Below are positions 17,148 to 26,104 of a stretch of 64,000 nt of DNA, piece after piece. Origin of the DNA: Syntrophobacter sp963666995. Lineage in GTDB: Bacteria; Desulfobacterota; Syntrophobacteria; Syntrophobacterales; Syntrophobacteraceae. The position numbers and the translations under genes are program-made. The DNA lies in the NCBI GenBank assembly GCA_963666995.1, contig OY762941.1, positions 2,604,001 through 2,668,000 of the forward strand, given 5' to 3'. Positions within the stretch are counted from its first letter, which is position 1; each line of letters starts with the position of its first letter. The notes below the pieces were generated by a model, which was given only the letters and a program-made list of their open reading frames with translations, made no database searches and was not told the origin of the DNA.

Positions 17148-18761
17148 TCAAGGGGCCTCATAGACCTTTTGTCCGCCGACGAAGGTCCGGATGACCCTGA
17201 CGGTGCGGAGCCTTTCGGGAGAAATGTCGTGCAGGCTATGAGACAGCACCGCGAAGTCCGCGAGTTTGTTCGCTTCGATCGACCCCTTGACGTCCTCTTC
17301 GAAACTACAATAGGCGGCATATACCGTGTACGCTTTGAGGGCCTCGATGGTCGAAATCCTTTCCTCCGGTCCCAGGATGACCCCGTTGCGGGTAGTGCGA
17401 TTTACCGCGCAATGCATGGAAAACAGCGGGTCAACGGGTGTGACCGGAAGATCCGAGTGCAGAGTGAACCTCAACCCCGCCTCGACCGTCGAGCCCAACG
17501 GATCGATACGGTTTGCCCGATCGAGCCCCAGAAAAATCTCCCGGTGCCGATCCCCCCAATAAAAAATGTGATTTGCAAAATAGCTTGGAATGATCCCCAG
17601 GCGTTTCATCCTTGCGATCTGCCTGCGGGAAGCCAGTTGGCAGTGAATGAGCATGTGACGGTTTGTCCTGCCGGGCTGGCGGCTGGCGGCTTTCTCCATG
17701 GCATCGAGCACCGATTCGATTGCGCGCTCGCCGTTGCAGTGCACTGCCATCTGGATGCCCTCGCCGTGATATTTTTCGACCAACTCATCAAGTGTCTTCT
17801 GCTCGATAATGAGGTCTCCGCGGATGTGGTGCGAATCATGGTATGGCTCATCCAGCGCCGCGGTATGGGCCTGGATGGAGCCGTCCTGGAAGAGCTTCAC
17901 TCCGCCGATCTTAAACCACTCCGACTCGAAGCCGGCGCCCGGTCTCAGCTCCGGGCTATTGCGAAAGACCTCCTCGACCATCATCAAATAGACGCGAAGC
18001 TTGAGGCGACCCTCGGCCATGAGTTGCCGGTAGGCTTCGACAATCTCCCGATGCTCCCGAAAGTAACCGATCGCGGCATCATGGATGCTTGTGATCCCGT
18101 ACCGATGAAAGATAGACATCGTTTCCAGCATTGCGCTCTTCAGCCGTGCGACGTCGTCCGGCGGGATATGCCGCGTCACGAGGCACTGGGCCGGCTGTTC
18201 CATCAGAAGTCCCGTGGGGTTTCCATCGTTATCCTTATGGATCCGGCCTCCGGCGGGTTGGGGGGTGTTCCTGGAGATCCCGGCGATGTCCAGGGCGAGG
18301 GAATTTACGTACGCAAGATGACCGCTGCTGTGAGACACGAAGACCGGATGATCGGGCACGGCTTCATCCAGGTCTTTTCTGGTGAGGTGACGCTTCTCCT
18401 CGATCAGGGTATTGTCGTATCCCCAACCCTTAAACCACTGCCCCGGTTTCAATCCCCTCGCCCGTTCTCCGAGCCGGGACTTCACGTCTTCGATGCTTCG
18501 ATTGGGCGGGGTTTTGCAGTCGGCCTGGAGCAGGGTCATGGCGTAGAGAGAGAGGTGGCTGTGGGACTCGATAAATCCGGGGACCACCGTCCTGCCCCCG
18601 AGATCGACGACTTCCGCATCCCGATCGGCCTGTTTCAGCAGATCTTCATCGCTGCCGACCGCGCAGAACCTGTCTCCGAGGATGCCGAAGGCGGAGGCGA
18701 TGGAGCCCCGAGGGTCCATGGTCAGGACCCGACCGTTTATGAAAATTCGTTTTGACGTCAT
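17148..18761 (-). CDS. YtcJ-like amidohydrolase (amidohydrolase 3 family)
   Basis: Metal-dependent hydrolase of 537 residues. The first metal pair is His67 and His69 in ESHSHLS; later come GGVKLFQDGSIQ, AVHCNGERA and the HSDLPVTPVDP segment with the catalytic Asp region. The family hydrolyses amides and cyclic amides, and members are mostly uncharacterised. It lies 39 bases upstream of the alcohol dehydrogenase gene in the same operon. In a taurine locus an attractive guess is hydrolysis of an N-acylated taurine or similar conjugate; nothing in the sequence proves this. Confidence 0.85.
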   Translation of the reverse strand: MTSKRIFINGRVLTMDPRGSIASAFGILGDRFCAVGSDEDLLKQADRDAEVVDLGGRTVVPGFIESHSHLSLYAMTLLQADCKTPPNRSIEDVKSRLGERARGLKPGQWFKGWGYDNTLIEEKRHLTRKDLDEAVPDHPVFVSHSSGHLAYVNSLALDIAGISRNTPQPAGGRIHKDNDGNPTGLLMEQPAQCLVTRHIPPDDVARLKSAMLETMSIFHRYGITSIHDAAIGYFREHREIVEAYRQLMAEGRLKLRVYLMMVEEVFRNSPELRPGAGFESEWFKIGGVKLFQDGSIQAHTAALDEPYHDSHHIRGDLIIEQKTLDELVEKYHGEGIQMAVHCNGERAIESVLDAMEKAASRQPGRTNRHMLIHCQLASRRQIARMKRLGIIPSYFANHIFYWGDRHREIFLGLDRANRIDPLGSTVEAGLRFTLHSDLPVTPVDPLFSMHCAVNRTTRNGVILGPEERISTIEALKAYTVYAAYCSFEEDVKGSIEANKLADFAVLSHSLHDISPERLRTVRVIRTFVGGQKVYEAP

Positions 18762-18823
18762 GAGATCATCCTGCCGTCCGGATTCCAGTGGGTTCGGTTA
18801 TTCTCCCGGTCATATCGCCTCTC

Positions 18824-19717
18824 TCAGTTTGCAGGGCCCAGGAGAACGAGTCCAGCGACACCGAATGCAATCAGGGATGCCCCGATGGTCCGGGCCGAGG
18901 TGACTTTTTCCTTAAGAAAAAAAGTGGCGACAAAGAGACTCATAAGAATCCCGATGTTCCGGGCTGCCGCAACGTAGGTCACATTCCCGAACTGCAGGGC
19001 CACGATGATGAACAGATATGCCAGGGGGGTAAAGATTCCCACGAGAACGACCCCTTTTCGGTTCGTTGCCCATTCGCTGAAAATTCGGGTCCCCGGCCTC
19101 AGAAACAGGCAGATCCACAGCGTCAGAAAGAGGGCGAGGAAAAAATGCATGAGAAAGAGGTACTCGAGGGGATTGGGTGCCCATTGCAGGCTCATGGCCT
19201 TGCGGTCCACAAGATGATAGCCCGCGATCATGCAGCCCGTGCCCAGGGACAGAAGCATTCCGAGGACCTCGACCTTGCGGTTTGCCTGTCCGGCACTGCG
19301 CGAAGAGAGGCCGACACTCACGACTCCTATCGCAATGACTACGACGGCCACCGCGCTGACGGTGGAAACATGGTCGCCGACCAGCTCCCCGGCTGCCGCA
19401 AGCGTGACCAGGGGCGCCACCCCGCGGCTTAGCGGGTAGACGAGGGAAAGGTCGGACATCTTATACGCGGCAAACAAAAAGATGATGTAAAACGCCTCGA
19501 AAAAGCCTGACACCGCCGCCCATCCCAGCAGTTCGAGGTGGCCCGGGGTCGGCCGAGTCCACCGGATGTATGCATAAACGGGGATGAGGATGGCGCACCC
19601 GATCACGGAAGTGAGCCAGGCGAAAGACACCTTGTCCACGCTCTGCTTAACGAGCGTATTCCACAAAACATGGAGGAAAGAGGAAAGAACAACGAGGGTG
19701 AACACGAACGGGGTCAT
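18824..19717 (-). CDS. EamA/DMT-superfamily membrane permease
   Basis: 297 residues, almost entirely hydrophobic, with about ten membrane spans arranged as two EamA repeats. The second repeat has the RTIGASLIAFGVAGLVLLG ending typical of drug/metabolite transporters. It belongs to the minus-strand operon between the GntR regulator and the amidohydrolase. The substrate is unknown; in this context it could export a sulfonate, sulfite or an amino acid by-product such as alanine. No known sulfite exporter type (TauE/SafE) is recognised here. Confidence 0.85.
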   Translation of the reverse strand: MTPFVFTLVVLSSFLHVLWNTLVKQSVDKVSFAWLTSVIGCAILIPVYAYIRWTRPTPGHLELLGWAAVSGFFEAFYIIFLFAAYKMSDLSLVYPLSRGVAPLVTLAAAGELVGDHVSTVSAVAVVVIAIGVVSVGLSSRSAGQANRKVEVLGMLLSLGTGCMIAGYHLVDRKAMSLQWAPNPLEYLFLMHFFLALFLTLWICLFLRPGTRIFSEWATNRKGVVLVGIFTPLAYLFIIVALQFGNVTYVAAARNIGILMSLFVATFFLKEKVTSARTIGASLIAFGVAGLVLLGPAN

Positions 19718-19877
19718 GGGAAGTTATCCTTTGAGCGACGAAAGAGAACGATCGAAAAGAACAGGCCGGAAGCCGGATTCAGGCGATGCTCCGCGGGAAT
19801 GGTTCAGCCGATGAAACAGCCGGAGCTGAAGTCCGAGGTGAGCCGGCAGGGTGTGTCCGAAGAGAGCTTCCTTTCAT

Positions 19878-20576
19878 TCAGCGCGACAACGCAAACGCCC
19901 TGGTGTTCTCGGCCCCGGGGACCTGATCGGAGAAGTAAAACCGCAGGATAAACGCCCTTTGAACATCGAACGACCAGTGTTCGTCCCGCCAGATTTTCGC
20001 CGCGCCGTCACGGTCGCCCTTTTCGATGCATTCGATGAATCGTCTGTGTTCCTCGCAGTTCCTGCACTCCCATTCCAGGATGTATCCTCGTTTGGGAAAG
20101 TCATAGAGGCGCCGTTTGATGGGCATGATGAGCCGTTTCAAGGCTTCGTTTTCAGAGAGGCTCAGAAAAGTATCGTGGAACATGAGGTTTCTCTCGTAAT
20201 AGGTCTGGAAATCCTCCCGGTCCAGATCGGCAATGAGTTCCACGTTCAGCTGTTTCATCTTCGCGATATGATGGGGACCGATTTCGTCAAAATGGTTGTA
20301 GATGATGGACGATTCAAGTGCCCCCACGATCTCGTACCCGTTCCTTATGTCATCGAGCGTCAGCCTGGTAACGACCACCCCCCGCCTCGGCAGTATGTTC
20401 ACGAACCCTTCGCTTTCGAGCTGAATCAGGGCATCGCGCAGCGGGGTCTTGCTGATCCCAAGGCTTTGGCTGATGTCATTGAGGTTGAGAGAGGAACCGG
20501 GAACCAGCTCCCCCGTCTGCAGTTCGTGCCTGAGGTAGTCGTAGACCTGCTCTCGTAGTGATTTTGCATTAATCAT
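19878..20576 (-). CDS. GntR-family (FCD/FadR-type) transcriptional regulator
   Basis: An N-terminal winged helix (DISQSLGISKTPLRDALIQLESEGFV) is followed by an all-helical FCD ligand domain. The metal-binding positions of FCD domains are partly visible (RNLMFHDTFL, EEHRRFI). Start: the ATG at 20576 begins MINAKSLREQ and has AAGG upstream, giving 232 residues; an earlier in-frame start at 20672 adds 32 unlike residues. It is embedded in the sulfonate uptake operon, so it probably controls it. A good palindrome that overlaps a promoter lies at the head of that operon (28033-28062). Confidence 0.9.
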   Translation of the reverse strand: MINAKSLREQVYDYLRHELQTGELVPGSSLNLNDISQSLGISKTPLRDALIQLESEGFVNILPRRGVVVTRLTLDDIRNGYEIVGALESSIIYNHFDEIGPHHIAKMKQLNVELIADLDREDFQTYYERNLMFHDTFLSLSENEALKRLIMPIKRRLYDFPKRGYILEWECRNCEEHRRFIECIEKGDRDGAAKIWRDEHWSFDVQRAFILRFYFSDQVPGAENTRAFALSR

Positions 20577-20732
20577 TGGTTTGGGCCTTCTGTGCCGGAA
20601 GAACTCGAATGCCGATAGAGTTTCGGAAAAACGTTTCCCACTGAACGCGAAATTGGTGCAAATGCAAACCAATGGTCTCGGTGGGACGGTTCGTTGTGCT
20701 TATGACACACAAAAGTCGTTTCTCCCAGCTTT

Positions 20733-21503
20733 CTAAAGAGTCAACTCGGAAGCCTCGGTAATCTCATGCCTCAGTTCCAGGAATTTCATGTCCGTGTGTT
20801 CGCGGGGCCGCGGCAGTTGCACGTCATAGACATGGTGGAGCGCGCCCGGCAGCTTCCCTCTGAGTGTTATGATCCGATCCCCGAGGTAGATGGCTTCGTC
20901 CACGCTGTTGGTCACAAAGAGAACGGTGCGCTTTTCGGCTTCCCAGATCCGGGTGGTCTCTTTTTCCATGAAGTAGCGCGTCTGGGCATCCAGTTGCCCG
21001 AACGGCTCGTCAAGGAGCATAAGCTCGGGGTTGTTGCAATAAGCGCGGGCGATTCCCACGCGCTGCTTCATCCCGCCGCTGAGCTGGTGAGGGTAGTGAT
21101 TCTCGAAACCGTCCAGGCCGACGAGATTGATATAATGCCGTGCGATCTCGCGTCTCTTCGCCTTCGGAACCCCTCTCAACTTCGGGCCCATTTCCACATT
21201 GCCCATTACCGTTTTCCAGGGAAAAAGCATGTAACTCTGGAAGACAAGGCCGCGGTCGGGTCCGGGGCCCGTGATTTCTTTTCCATCCAGAACGGCCTTC
21301 CCCGTGGTGGGGGTCTCCAGGCCGGCAATGATTCTGAGGAGCGTGCTCTTGCCCGACTGCCCGGGGCCGAGGATGACCACGAATTCATTTTGGCTGACGC
21401 TGAGACTGATGTCCTCGAGCACATGGACCCGCTGCTTGCCTTTCTGAATGAACACCTTGCTGATATGTTCGCACACGATCTTGGGATTGTTGTCTTGACC
21501 CAC
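20733..21503 (-). CDS. ABC transporter ATPase, SsuB/TauB type (subunit 1)
   Basis: Nucleotide-binding subunit of a nitrate/sulfonate/taurine-type importer. Start: GTG at 21503 with GAGGGAGG seven bases upstream (256 residues); the upstream in-frame extension is not homologous. Walker A GPGQSGKS, Q-loop VFQSYMLFPW, signature LSGGMKQR and Walker B LMLLDEP are intact. The switch histidine is replaced: the H-loop reads FVTNSVDEA instead of FVTHSVDEA. Its partner ATPase at 24585 has the opposite set of features, so the two probably form a heterodimer. Last transport gene before gntR. Confidence 0.92.
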   Translation of the reverse strand: MGQDNNPKIVCEHISKVFIQKGKQRVHVLEDISLSVSQNEFVVILGPGQSGKSTLLRIIAGLETPTTGKAVLDGKEITGPGPDRGLVFQSYMLFPWKTVMGNVEMGPKLRGVPKAKRREIARHYINLVGLDGFENHYPHQLSGGMKQRVGIARAYCNNPELMLLDEPFGQLDAQTRYFMEKETTRIWEAEKRTVLFVTNSVDEAIYLGDRIITLRGKLPGALHHVYDVQLPRPREHTDMKFLELRHEITEASELTL

Positions 21504-21562
21504 TGAATAGCCTCCCTCGGCAGTTCGAACTCTAATCCTTCGGGCACCGGCCCTCAATCGGC

Positions 21563-22402
21563 CTACAGACCGGCAATCTCCCGCTTCCACGGGCAAAGGA
21601 TCCTCTCCAGGCCGGAAACGAGCAGCGTCGTGGCCCATGCGACAATGGCGATGACGACCATTCCTCCCAGTACGAGCGCGGGTTTGGAAAGAGTCATCCC
21701 CAGGATGATGACAAACCCCAGTCCTGAGCGGGCGCTCACGAGTTCCGCCGCCAGCACGCACGTCCATGCGATGCTGAGCGAAATCTGCAGGCCGGCAAAA
21801 ATTGCGGGAAACGAGGCAGGAAAGCAAACTTGAAGGATTTCATCGCGCCGGTTTCCTCCGAGCATGCGGATGACGTCGTAGAGCTGAGGTTCGACCAGGC
21901 GGACGCCGTTGTAGGCGTTAAGGAGGCACGGAACGAAGGTCCCTACGATGATGATGAAGACCTTCGATGCTTCGCCGATGCCGAACCAGAGAATTGCTAT
22001 GGATATCCATGCAATGGGCGGCATGGGTTTCAGGAGATCGAAGACCGGCTTGACGACGGCGTTGATATACCTGTTGAGCGCCATGAGGAGGCCGAGAGGA
22101 ACCGCGACGACCGATGCGATTGTAAACCCGATGAGGATTCGCTGGGTGCTGGCCCAGATGTGGCCGAGGAGCGATTTGCCGGCCAGCGGATTGGTCAGCA
22201 TGTTCCCCAGTTGTACGAACACGTCGTAAGGGCGGGCCAAACCTCCCCCGAGCAGTTTGTAATGGGCGACGATGTCCCAGATGATGAAAAATACCGTAAC
22301 CGAGAATGCATAGAGGAAAAGCCGGTTCTTGAGGATGACAAACAGAGTAATCGGGCGTCTTTCCCTGACCTGCACCTGTACTTCATTCGCTATACTTGTC
22401 AC
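21563..22402 (-). CDS. ABC transporter permease, SsuC/TauC type (subunit 1)
   Basis: Integral membrane subunit of 279 residues with about six spans. The ATPase-contact loop is visible around MLGGNRRDEILQVCFPAS, followed by the LQISLSIAWTCVLAAELVSA segment common to the BPD_transp_1 family. Start: GTG at 22402 with AAGGAGG eight bases upstream. It is five bases downstream of the second permease gene, so the two are translated together and may form a heterodimeric channel. Confidence 0.92.
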   Translation of the reverse strand: MTSIANEVQVQVRERRPITLFVILKNRLFLYAFSVTVFFIIWDIVAHYKLLGGGLARPYDVFVQLGNMLTNPLAGKSLLGHIWASTQRILIGFTIASVVAVPLGLLMALNRYINAVVKPVFDLLKPMPPIAWISIAILWFGIGEASKVFIIIVGTFVPCLLNAYNGVRLVEPQLYDVIRMLGGNRRDEILQVCFPASFPAIFAGLQISLSIAWTCVLAAELVSARSGLGFVIILGMTLSKPALVLGGMVVIAIVAWATTLLVSGLERILCPWKREIAGL

Positions 22403-22407
22403 CCTGA

Positions 22408-23202
22408 TTACCTCCTTATGCCCGCCAGCAGGCGTCTTTCCACATAGTCAATCAATAAGCCGATGACTGCGCCCGTCAAACCGACCATGATCATGCCGAG
22501 TACGACCATATCCGGCATCGCGAGTCGCCGCCCCATGGTGATCAGAAAGCCCAGGCCGTTGTCGGCCGCAAGAAGCTCGGCCCCGACCAGGTTGGTCCAG
22601 CAGTACGCGAGAGCGATCTGGAGCGCTCCGAACACCATGGGCAAGGCCGATGGGACACAAAGGCGGGTGAAGATCTGCCAGTCCGAGGCCCCGTAAGTCC
22701 TTGCCATCTGGATCAGTGTGGGGTTGGTCATGCGAACGCCCACAAATGAATTGATGACGCATGGGACAATACCGGCAATCCAGATAATGAAAACTTTACC
22801 GGAAATGCCGATTCCAAACCAGAAAATGGTAAGAGGGATCCACGCGATGGGAGGGATGGGGCGGATCATCTCAAAGATCGGTCTTGTGAGGCCCTCGACC
22901 ACGACGAACCAGCCCATCAGCAACCCGAGCGGGATTCCCACGAGCAGGGAGAGGAAATAGCCGGTGAAGGCCTCCTGGATGCTGGTCCAGGCATGCCTCG
23001 CCAGGACCGCCCCATCCGGGTCCGTCACGGTCAGCTTGACGATGAACAACTTCACAACCTGGATCGGGGAAGCGAGCATGCTGCTGGGGACGATTCCCAG
23101 ATCCACGATCAGTTCCCAGACCGTCAAGAAGGCAAGCAGACTCGCTATGGGTAGAATCTTCAACAGCAGCGGGGTCTTAACCTTAACTTGTTCGTAAGCC
23201 AT
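22408..23202 (-). CDS. ABC transporter permease, SsuC/TauC type (subunit 2)
   Basis: 264 residues with about six membrane spans. The contact loop is ARTYGASDWQIFTRLCVPSA, then LQIALAYCWTNLVGAELLAA. GGAG precedes the ATG by seven bases. It resembles permease 1 in layout but is clearly a separate, diverged copy. It follows the binding-protein gene after a 140-base gap that holds a hairpin. Confidence 0.92.
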   Translation of the reverse strand: MAYEQVKVKTPLLLKILPIASLLAFLTVWELIVDLGIVPSSMLASPIQVVKLFIVKLTVTDPDGAVLARHAWTSIQEAFTGYFLSLLVGIPLGLLMGWFVVVEGLTRPIFEMIRPIPPIAWIPLTIFWFGIGISGKVFIIWIAGIVPCVINSFVGVRMTNPTLIQMARTYGASDWQIFTRLCVPSALPMVFGALQIALAYCWTNLVGAELLAADNGLGFLITMGRRLAMPDMVVLGMIMVGLTGAVIGLLIDYVERRLLAGIRR

Positions 23203-23279
23203 CTGTCATCTCCAACGATCCGACTCTTTCGATGGTACAGGTTCCATCTGCCGTGAGTGTGGCGCAAGGGGCGACCGAA

Positions 23280-23317
23280 GGGAGGCCGATCCGGTACAGT
23301 GTCCACGGCAGCCTCCC
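23280..23317 (-). terminator. hairpin between binding-protein and permease genes
   Basis: GGGAGGC and GCCTCCC can pair around a 24-base loop. There is no T-run. Such hairpins after a binding-protein gene often protect its mRNA and keep the permeases at lower levels; here this is only a suggestion. Confidence 0.3.
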
Positions 23318-23342
23318 TCCCGCCCGTAGTGATGCAACATCA

Positions 23343-24413
23343 TCAGGGAATGGGCTGCTTCACCATTTTAAGGAACTTGTCGGTGATATAATTGCTCTTC
23401 AACACCTTCTCTTTTTCCTCCGGCTTAAACTTTCCTTGCTCGGTGAAGAAATCGAGAATGCCTTTCTGCCAGGTCTCAACCGTGCTCTCACCCTTGGAAT
23501 TGTCGAAAAGCTTCAACTGCTCGTCATAGGTGAAAACGGGGTGCATCGTGAGGTCCTTCCTGGCCATGTCGTCATCCATTTCCATCCCGGCCCATTCTTT
23601 GTAGAACCTCTTGTATTCGGGGAGAATCTTGTCCCCTTCCGCCCTCAGCATATTGATGCCCCTGAAATAGATCCGCAGGAACTTCGCCACGATTTCAGGA
23701 TTCTTGTCGCAGAATTCTCTATCGCCGATGAGGGTGATCGGCAGGGCCGCTCCGCAGCTCCTGATATCGCCTGCGATCTTCCAACCCTTGTTCATGCCGG
23801 TGTAGAGGTGCGGTGCCCACAAAGCGACCGCATCGCCGACTCCCGATTCGTATGCCGCAACCGCCTGGGCCTGGTCCATATTCTTAATCGTCACGTCGCT
23901 GTCTTTCAGACCGAGGACCTTGAGCCAGTTGCTGAGAGCGTAGTGAGCGGAAGACACCGTCGTACAAAGGATGGTTTTCCCTTTGACCAGTTCGGGACTG
24001 CCGTAAACATCGGGGTACTTGGGATTGAATCCCTTGACTTTCATGATCGGGCTGTCGCCGCGGACCATAACCGCGTTGGTGATCGACTCGTCGTTGCCGA
24101 TGCCGATGAGATAGGCATTATAGCGCAGGGCTCCCACAACCTGAGGCACGCCGCCGGTGCCTCCCAGGACCCACTGTTTGGCCGGGAGCGCTTCCAGTTG
24201 CGACATGCCGGATTCGAAGTAGTTCAGCTTGAGCTGAATCCCTTCTTCCTTGTCCCAGCCTTTTTCCTTCGCATACCAGATCACAAATGTTTCATGCTCG
24301 GGCATCCAGCAAGTGCTCACTTCAACGGGCTTGTCCGCCGCCTGAACAACAACCGCCGTCAGACCGAACAGAACCAGTAAAACCAAGGCAGAAAATGCGA
24401 TCAGTTTCTTCAT
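23343..24413 (-). CDS. tauA: periplasmic substrate-binding protein, taurine/sulfonate/nitrate family
   Basis: Captures the substrate outside the membrane for the adjoining permeases. Residues 1-26 are a Sec signal peptide (MKKL, hydrophobic core, cleavage after VQA). The mature part has the NMT1/SsuA-like fold: early MPEHETFVIWYAKEKG, then GGTGGVPQVVGAL, and EFCDKNPEIVAKFLRIY late. GGAGG precedes the ATG. At 356 residues it is slightly longer than typical TauA. It is the only binding protein for two permeases and two ATPases. Taurine as substrate is inferred from the aminotransferase in the operon. Confidence 0.88.
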   Translation of the reverse strand: MKKLIAFSALVLLVLFGLTAVVVQAADKPVEVSTCWMPEHETFVIWYAKEKGWDKEEGIQLKLNYFESGMSQLEALPAKQWVLGGTGGVPQVVGALRYNAYLIGIGNDESITNAVMVRGDSPIMKVKGFNPKYPDVYGSPELVKGKTILCTTVSSAHYALSNWLKVLGLKDSDVTIKNMDQAQAVAAYESGVGDAVALWAPHLYTGMNKGWKIAGDIRSCGAALPITLIGDREFCDKNPEIVAKFLRIYFRGINMLRAEGDKILPEYKRFYKEWAGMEMDDDMARKDLTMHPVFTYDEQLKLFDNSKGESTVETWQKGILDFFTEQGKFKPEEKEKVLKSNYITDKFLKMVKQPIP

Positions 24414-24584
24414 CGTTTATTCCTCCTAGCATGCTGTCCACGGTCTTATCCCAGAAACTCAGTCAATCACTTGCATTCGGCTCTTTTGAATCACTCAGGC
24501 TGTTTTTAGCTTTCACCCCTCCTTCCCTCGAGTCTTCTGAGGTTCACGTTCGATCAATTGGCAAAGCCGCAAAAAACCGCCTGC

Positions 24585-25352
24585 TTACCACCATCTGATC
24601 AATTCAGTCACATGCTTCCTGATCTCGACAAATTTGGGGTCAATAAGATTCCTCGGCCTCGGAAGATCGACGGTGACTTCCGCCTTTATTTGTGTGGGCT
24701 TGTTGCTCAATACCAGGATACGCTCCGCCACGTAGACGGCTTCCTCGATATTGTGAGTGACAAAGATCACGGTGCTGTTCAGCGTCTTCCACAATCTGAC
24801 GAGTTCGTCTTCCAGGTAGTAGCGCAGCTTGACATCGAGCTGCCCGTAGGGTTCGTCCATGAGAAGGAGGTCCGGGTCCACCGCGAACGCCCGCGCAACG
24901 GCGATGCGTTGCTCCATGCTCGCCGAAACCTGGTTGGGAAAGAGGTCTGCGGTATCGGAGAGCCCGACCATGTCGAGGATGTACTTGAGCCGCTCCTCCT
25001 TCTTGTCTTTCGGGAATTGTTTCATCTCCATGCCGAAGGCGACGTTCTCCCTGACCGTCCGCCAGGGCAGGCAGGTGGGTTCCTGAAAAACAAACGAAAT
25101 GTTGTGTTTCTTCGGGTCGGCGACTTCTCCGTCGATATAGATGTTGCCGTTGGTAGTGGGTATGAGCTTGGACAGGGCGTTCAGGAAAGTGGTCTTACCG
25201 CATCCGGTGGGTCCGACAATGCTGAGGAATTCTCCCCGGGCGACGTTGAAGGAGATATTATCGAGGACAAGAAGATCACCGAATCGCTTGGTCAGGTCTT
25301 TGACTTCGATTTTGATTTCTCTTTTTTCCGCTCTATTGCCGTCTGTGCTCAC
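24585..25352 (-). CDS. ABC transporter ATPase, SsuB/TauB type (subunit 2)
   Basis: 255 residues from a GTG with GGAGAG upstream. Walker A GPTGCGKT, Q-loop VFQEPTCLPW, Walker B LLLMDEP and the switch histidine (FVTHNIEEA) are intact, but the signature motif reads VSASMEQR instead of LSGGMQQR. Combined with the His-to-Asn change in the other ATPase, both defects fall in the same composite ATP site of a heterodimer. It lies upstream of the binding-protein gene in the operon, 171 bases away. Confidence 0.92.
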   Translation of the reverse strand: MSTDGNRAEKREIKIEVKDLTKRFGDLLVLDNISFNVARGEFLSIVGPTGCGKTTFLNALSKLIPTTNGNIYIDGEVADPKKHNISFVFQEPTCLPWRTVRENVAFGMEMKQFPKDKKEERLKYILDMVGLSDTADLFPNQVSASMEQRIAVARAFAVDPDLLLMDEPYGQLDVKLRYYLEDELVRLWKTLNSTVIFVTHNIEEAVYVAERILVLSNKPTQIKAEVTVDLPRPRNLIDPKFVEIRKHVTELIRWW

Positions 25353-25511
25353 CGTTTCTCTCCAGTATCATTAGAAAAATCCATTGTCCTGAGTCACTGG
25401 GGCCTTCGATTACGCCAACACGCAACGGGTGCTGTTCAGTTCCTCTCCGGCGGGAAGGGCGGAAAAATATCATTCCCCTGGCGGGAGGGGCGAGGGGAGG
25501 GGGAAAGATCC

Positions 25512-26012
25512 TCAAACCGGGTTCTGCGCCGATGAAACTCCCTTGGCCTTCACGATCAGAACCGAGCACGGAGCATGATGAACCACGTAACCTGCCGTAC
25601 TCGCCGACAAGAGTTCTGCCAGCGGACCGCGGTTCGAAGGTCCAAGGACGATCAGGTCCGCGCCCCAATGAGAGGCCAGCTCACAAAGGCGGGGGCCGGC
25701 TTTGCCTTCTTCAACCGTAACGTGCGTCCGGGTGCCCGACCCAAGCGTGCGGTGCGCCAGGGATTCCAGCGATGACTTCGCGTACGTCAGCACTTTCTCC
25801 TGATGCCTCATGAGGATCTGCTGAGAATCGGAAGACTCCATCTCGGCATAGGTGCCCACCCTGTCTTCCATTTCCGCGACAGTCACCTCCTCCATACAAT
25901 GGAAGAGCATCAACTCGGACCCGTAGTTGGCGGCAAGCCCGAGTCCTTCCTCGAAGGCTCGAAGGTCGTCACTTGCCAAATCAATGCCGATCACCACCTT
26001 GTTGTATTTCAC
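25512..26012 (-). CDS. universal stress protein (UspA family)
   Basis: About 166 residues from a GTG at 26012 that follows a GGGAGAAGG stretch; the in-frame extension to 26102 reads into the aminotransferase end and is unlikely. The Usp fold is shown by VVIGIDLASDD at the start and the ATP-loop-like VLGPSNRGPLAEL, then SVLIVK at the end. The loop departs from the usual G-x2-G-x9-GS pattern, so ATP binding is unsure. It sits between the aminotransferase and transporter genes, suggesting a stress or regulatory role tied to sulfonate growth. Confidence 0.85.
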   Translation of the reverse strand: MKYNKVVIGIDLASDDLRAFEEGLGLAANYGSELMLFHCMEEVTVAEMEDRVGTYAEMESSDSQQILMRHQEKVLTYAKSSLESLAHRTLGSGTRTHVTVEEGKAGPRLCELASHWGADLIVLGPSNRGPLAELLSASTAGYVVHHAPCSVLIVKAKGVSSAQNPV

Positions 26013-26104
26013 GGCCTTCTCCCATTGGACATATAGACCCTCCTGAAAGACGAGGGTCAAGGGGCTGCGCTCCCAAATATCGGAGCGCAGCCGCCCGCGC
26101 ACGA

